Shown in pieces: positions 34,145 through 35,006 of a stretch of 35,006 bases of DNA (position 1 is the first letter of the stretch; every line of letters starts with the position of its first letter). Below the pieces are notes generated by a model that worked only from the letters and a program-made list of their open reading frames with translations, had not been told where the DNA came from and did no database searches. The DNA is from Acidobacteriaceae bacterium (lineage in GTDB: Bacteria > Acidobacteriota > Terriglobia > Terriglobales > Acidobacteriaceae): contig JASHPJ010000056.1 in assembly GCA_030038195.1 (NCBI GenBank), positions 1 through 35,006 on the forward strand, written 5' to 3'. Made by a program: the position numbers and the translations under genes.

Positions 34145-35006
34145 TCATGCCGCAATCAGAAACCTGCCCTCGCGCATGATCTGCTCGCTGCCGGACTCGC
34201 TTTCCAGCCAGATGTTGAAGCCCAACCCCACCACGTCAATGTGCGTGCCCGAGCGCCACGGCGCGCCCGTATGCTCGCCATAGGGGTTGCCAAACGCAAT
34301 GTGGATGCCGGGAAACTTTTCGTCCTGCAGAATATTGCCGATCACCCGCTCCACGCCCAGGTTGGTGCCAATCGCAAACTCGCCCACGCGGTCGGAGTTC
34401 TCGTCCGTATGCGTATACGCCCAGAAGTCCGCTTCAAGCTGCCCGTTCTCACTCGCGCAGCTAGCAACGCGGTTGCCCGCAATCTCGATCGTCAGCGGCG
34501 TGCCCTGCAGCAGCCCATAGCGCGCGCAGAGCCAGTCGCCCACCACGCCATCCACTACGAACCGGCCGTTCACCTCGCCCGGCGAAGTAAAACACTCGCC
34601 GCCCGGCAGGTTTCCCCACTTCTCCGGCGAGATGATCCCCGAAGTCTTGAACCACTTGTACGCGGGATTCATCTCCGCCGTAATGTCCGTGCCCGCCGCG
34701 GTCGTCGCGCGAATCCGCTTCGCCCGGCGCACGCGCTCCAGCACCTTCTGTGAGAGCCGGTCCACCAGGTTGAAGTCCGCGCGCATTCCCTGGCACATGA
34801 TCTCCGGCGTAATGTTGACCATGTGCGCGTGCCGCATCCGCCGCCGGTTCACCACGTCCGTCATCTGCATCCGTGAGCGCAGCTCGTTGGCCTGCACCTG
34901 CACCGCAAAGATCGACACCTGCGATGTCTCCATGTCCGCCAGCACCGCCGCCGGCATATCGCCAAGCGGCCGCGGTGCCAGATCTTCCAGTAGAAACCCG
35001 TTCCAC
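34145..35006 (-). CDS. M29-family aminopeptidase-like protein, 3' part (runs off right edge)
   Basis: The frame stays open to the window edge, so the N-terminus is missing; at least 286 residues are present. The pattern fits M29 aminopeptidases and relatives such as 2,5-dihydroxypyridine dioxygenase. It includes GNLPGGECFTSP (metal-ligand Glu), GEFAIGTNLGV, and the C-terminal metal site FPGIHIAFGNPYGEHTG...SGTHIDVV with the expected His and His-x-Asp. The usual activity is metal-dependent removal of N-terminal amino acids in the cytoplasm. A dioxygenase-type activity is the alternative. It lies upstream of the aldo/keto reductase on the same strand. Confidence 0.8.
   Translation of the reverse strand, partial: WNGFLLEDLAPRPLGDMPAAVLADMETSQVSIFAVQVQANELRSRMQMTDVVNRRRMRHAHMVNITPEIMCQGMRADFNLVDRLSQKVLERVRRAKRIRATTAAGTDITAEMNPAYKWFKTSGIISPEKWGNLPGGECFTSPGEVNGRFVVDGVVGDWLCARYGLLQGTPLTIEIAGNRVASCASENGQLEADFWAYTHTDENSDRVGEFAIGTNLGVERVIGNILQDEKFPGIHIAFGNPYGEHTGAPWRSGTHIDVVGLGFNIWLESESGSEQIMREGRFLIAA

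Overview
The window looks like a chromosomal segment of an Acidobacteriota bacterium (Terriglobia type). Four things suggest this: the GC-rich sequence; a membrane protein whose cytoplasmic N-terminal domain I associate with that phylum (3486-4799); an interspersed repeat of the 'cctgagcgaag...gagtcgaagg...ctgcggtt' type, present in three copies; and several small membrane or secreted proteins of a style common there. The phylum assignment is inference from family knowledge. I see no rRNA, tRNA, CRISPR array, prophage or conjugative module. The only mobile-element trace is the 3' end of an IS630-type transposase at the left edge.

Left part (1-14983): an IS630 remnant, a secreted GH31 alpha-xylosidase/alpha-glucosidase on the minus strand with a perfect 19-bp palindrome upstream, and an N-terminal-domain plus one-TM protein. 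A plus-strand carbon module follows: a sugar-acid (pentonate-type) IlvD/Edd dehydratase, glycolate oxidase GlcD-GlcE-GlcF, a FAH-superfamily 2-keto acid hydratase, malate synthase A and a class III aminotransferase. Read together, these suggest oxidation of a sugar acid with its C2 fragment passing through glycolate and glyoxylate to malate. No 2-keto-3-deoxy-aldonate aldolase or glycolaldehyde dehydrogenase is visible, so the route is incomplete here.

Middle (14984-20390): a PreT-like flavin oxidoreductase that has lost its N-terminal Fe-S motif and reads through at its C-terminus (probable pseudogene). Next is a divergent pair of Tat-signal proteins, a Gfo/Idh/MocA oxidoreductase and a sugar isomerase/epimerase-like TIM barrel. 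Then come XdhC/CoxI and MocA-like proteins that mature the molybdenum cofactor.

Molybdo-hydroxylase operon (20387-26302, minus): a Tat-signal [2Fe-2S] subunit, a molybdopterin subunit, a FAD subunit with a four-Cys insert, a multi-haem-ligand cytochrome b, a small uncharacterised protein and an IscU/NifU-like scaffold lacking the usual third Cys. The layout resembles E. coli PaoABC(D) but adds a membrane cytochrome b, which suggests a periplasmic molybdo-hydroxylase feeding electrons to the quinone pool. This is the most interesting system in the window.

Right part (26303-35006): a MarR regulator with a palindrome upstream, a PilZ protein followed by a LuxR-type regulator with a degenerate receiver, an ATP-grasp-like protein of unknown role, and a secreted protein made of five 19-residue Pro/Gly repeats. 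These are followed by two small membrane proteins, a clear rho-independent terminator, an aldo/keto reductase and the 3' part of an M29-like aminopeptidase that runs off the right edge.
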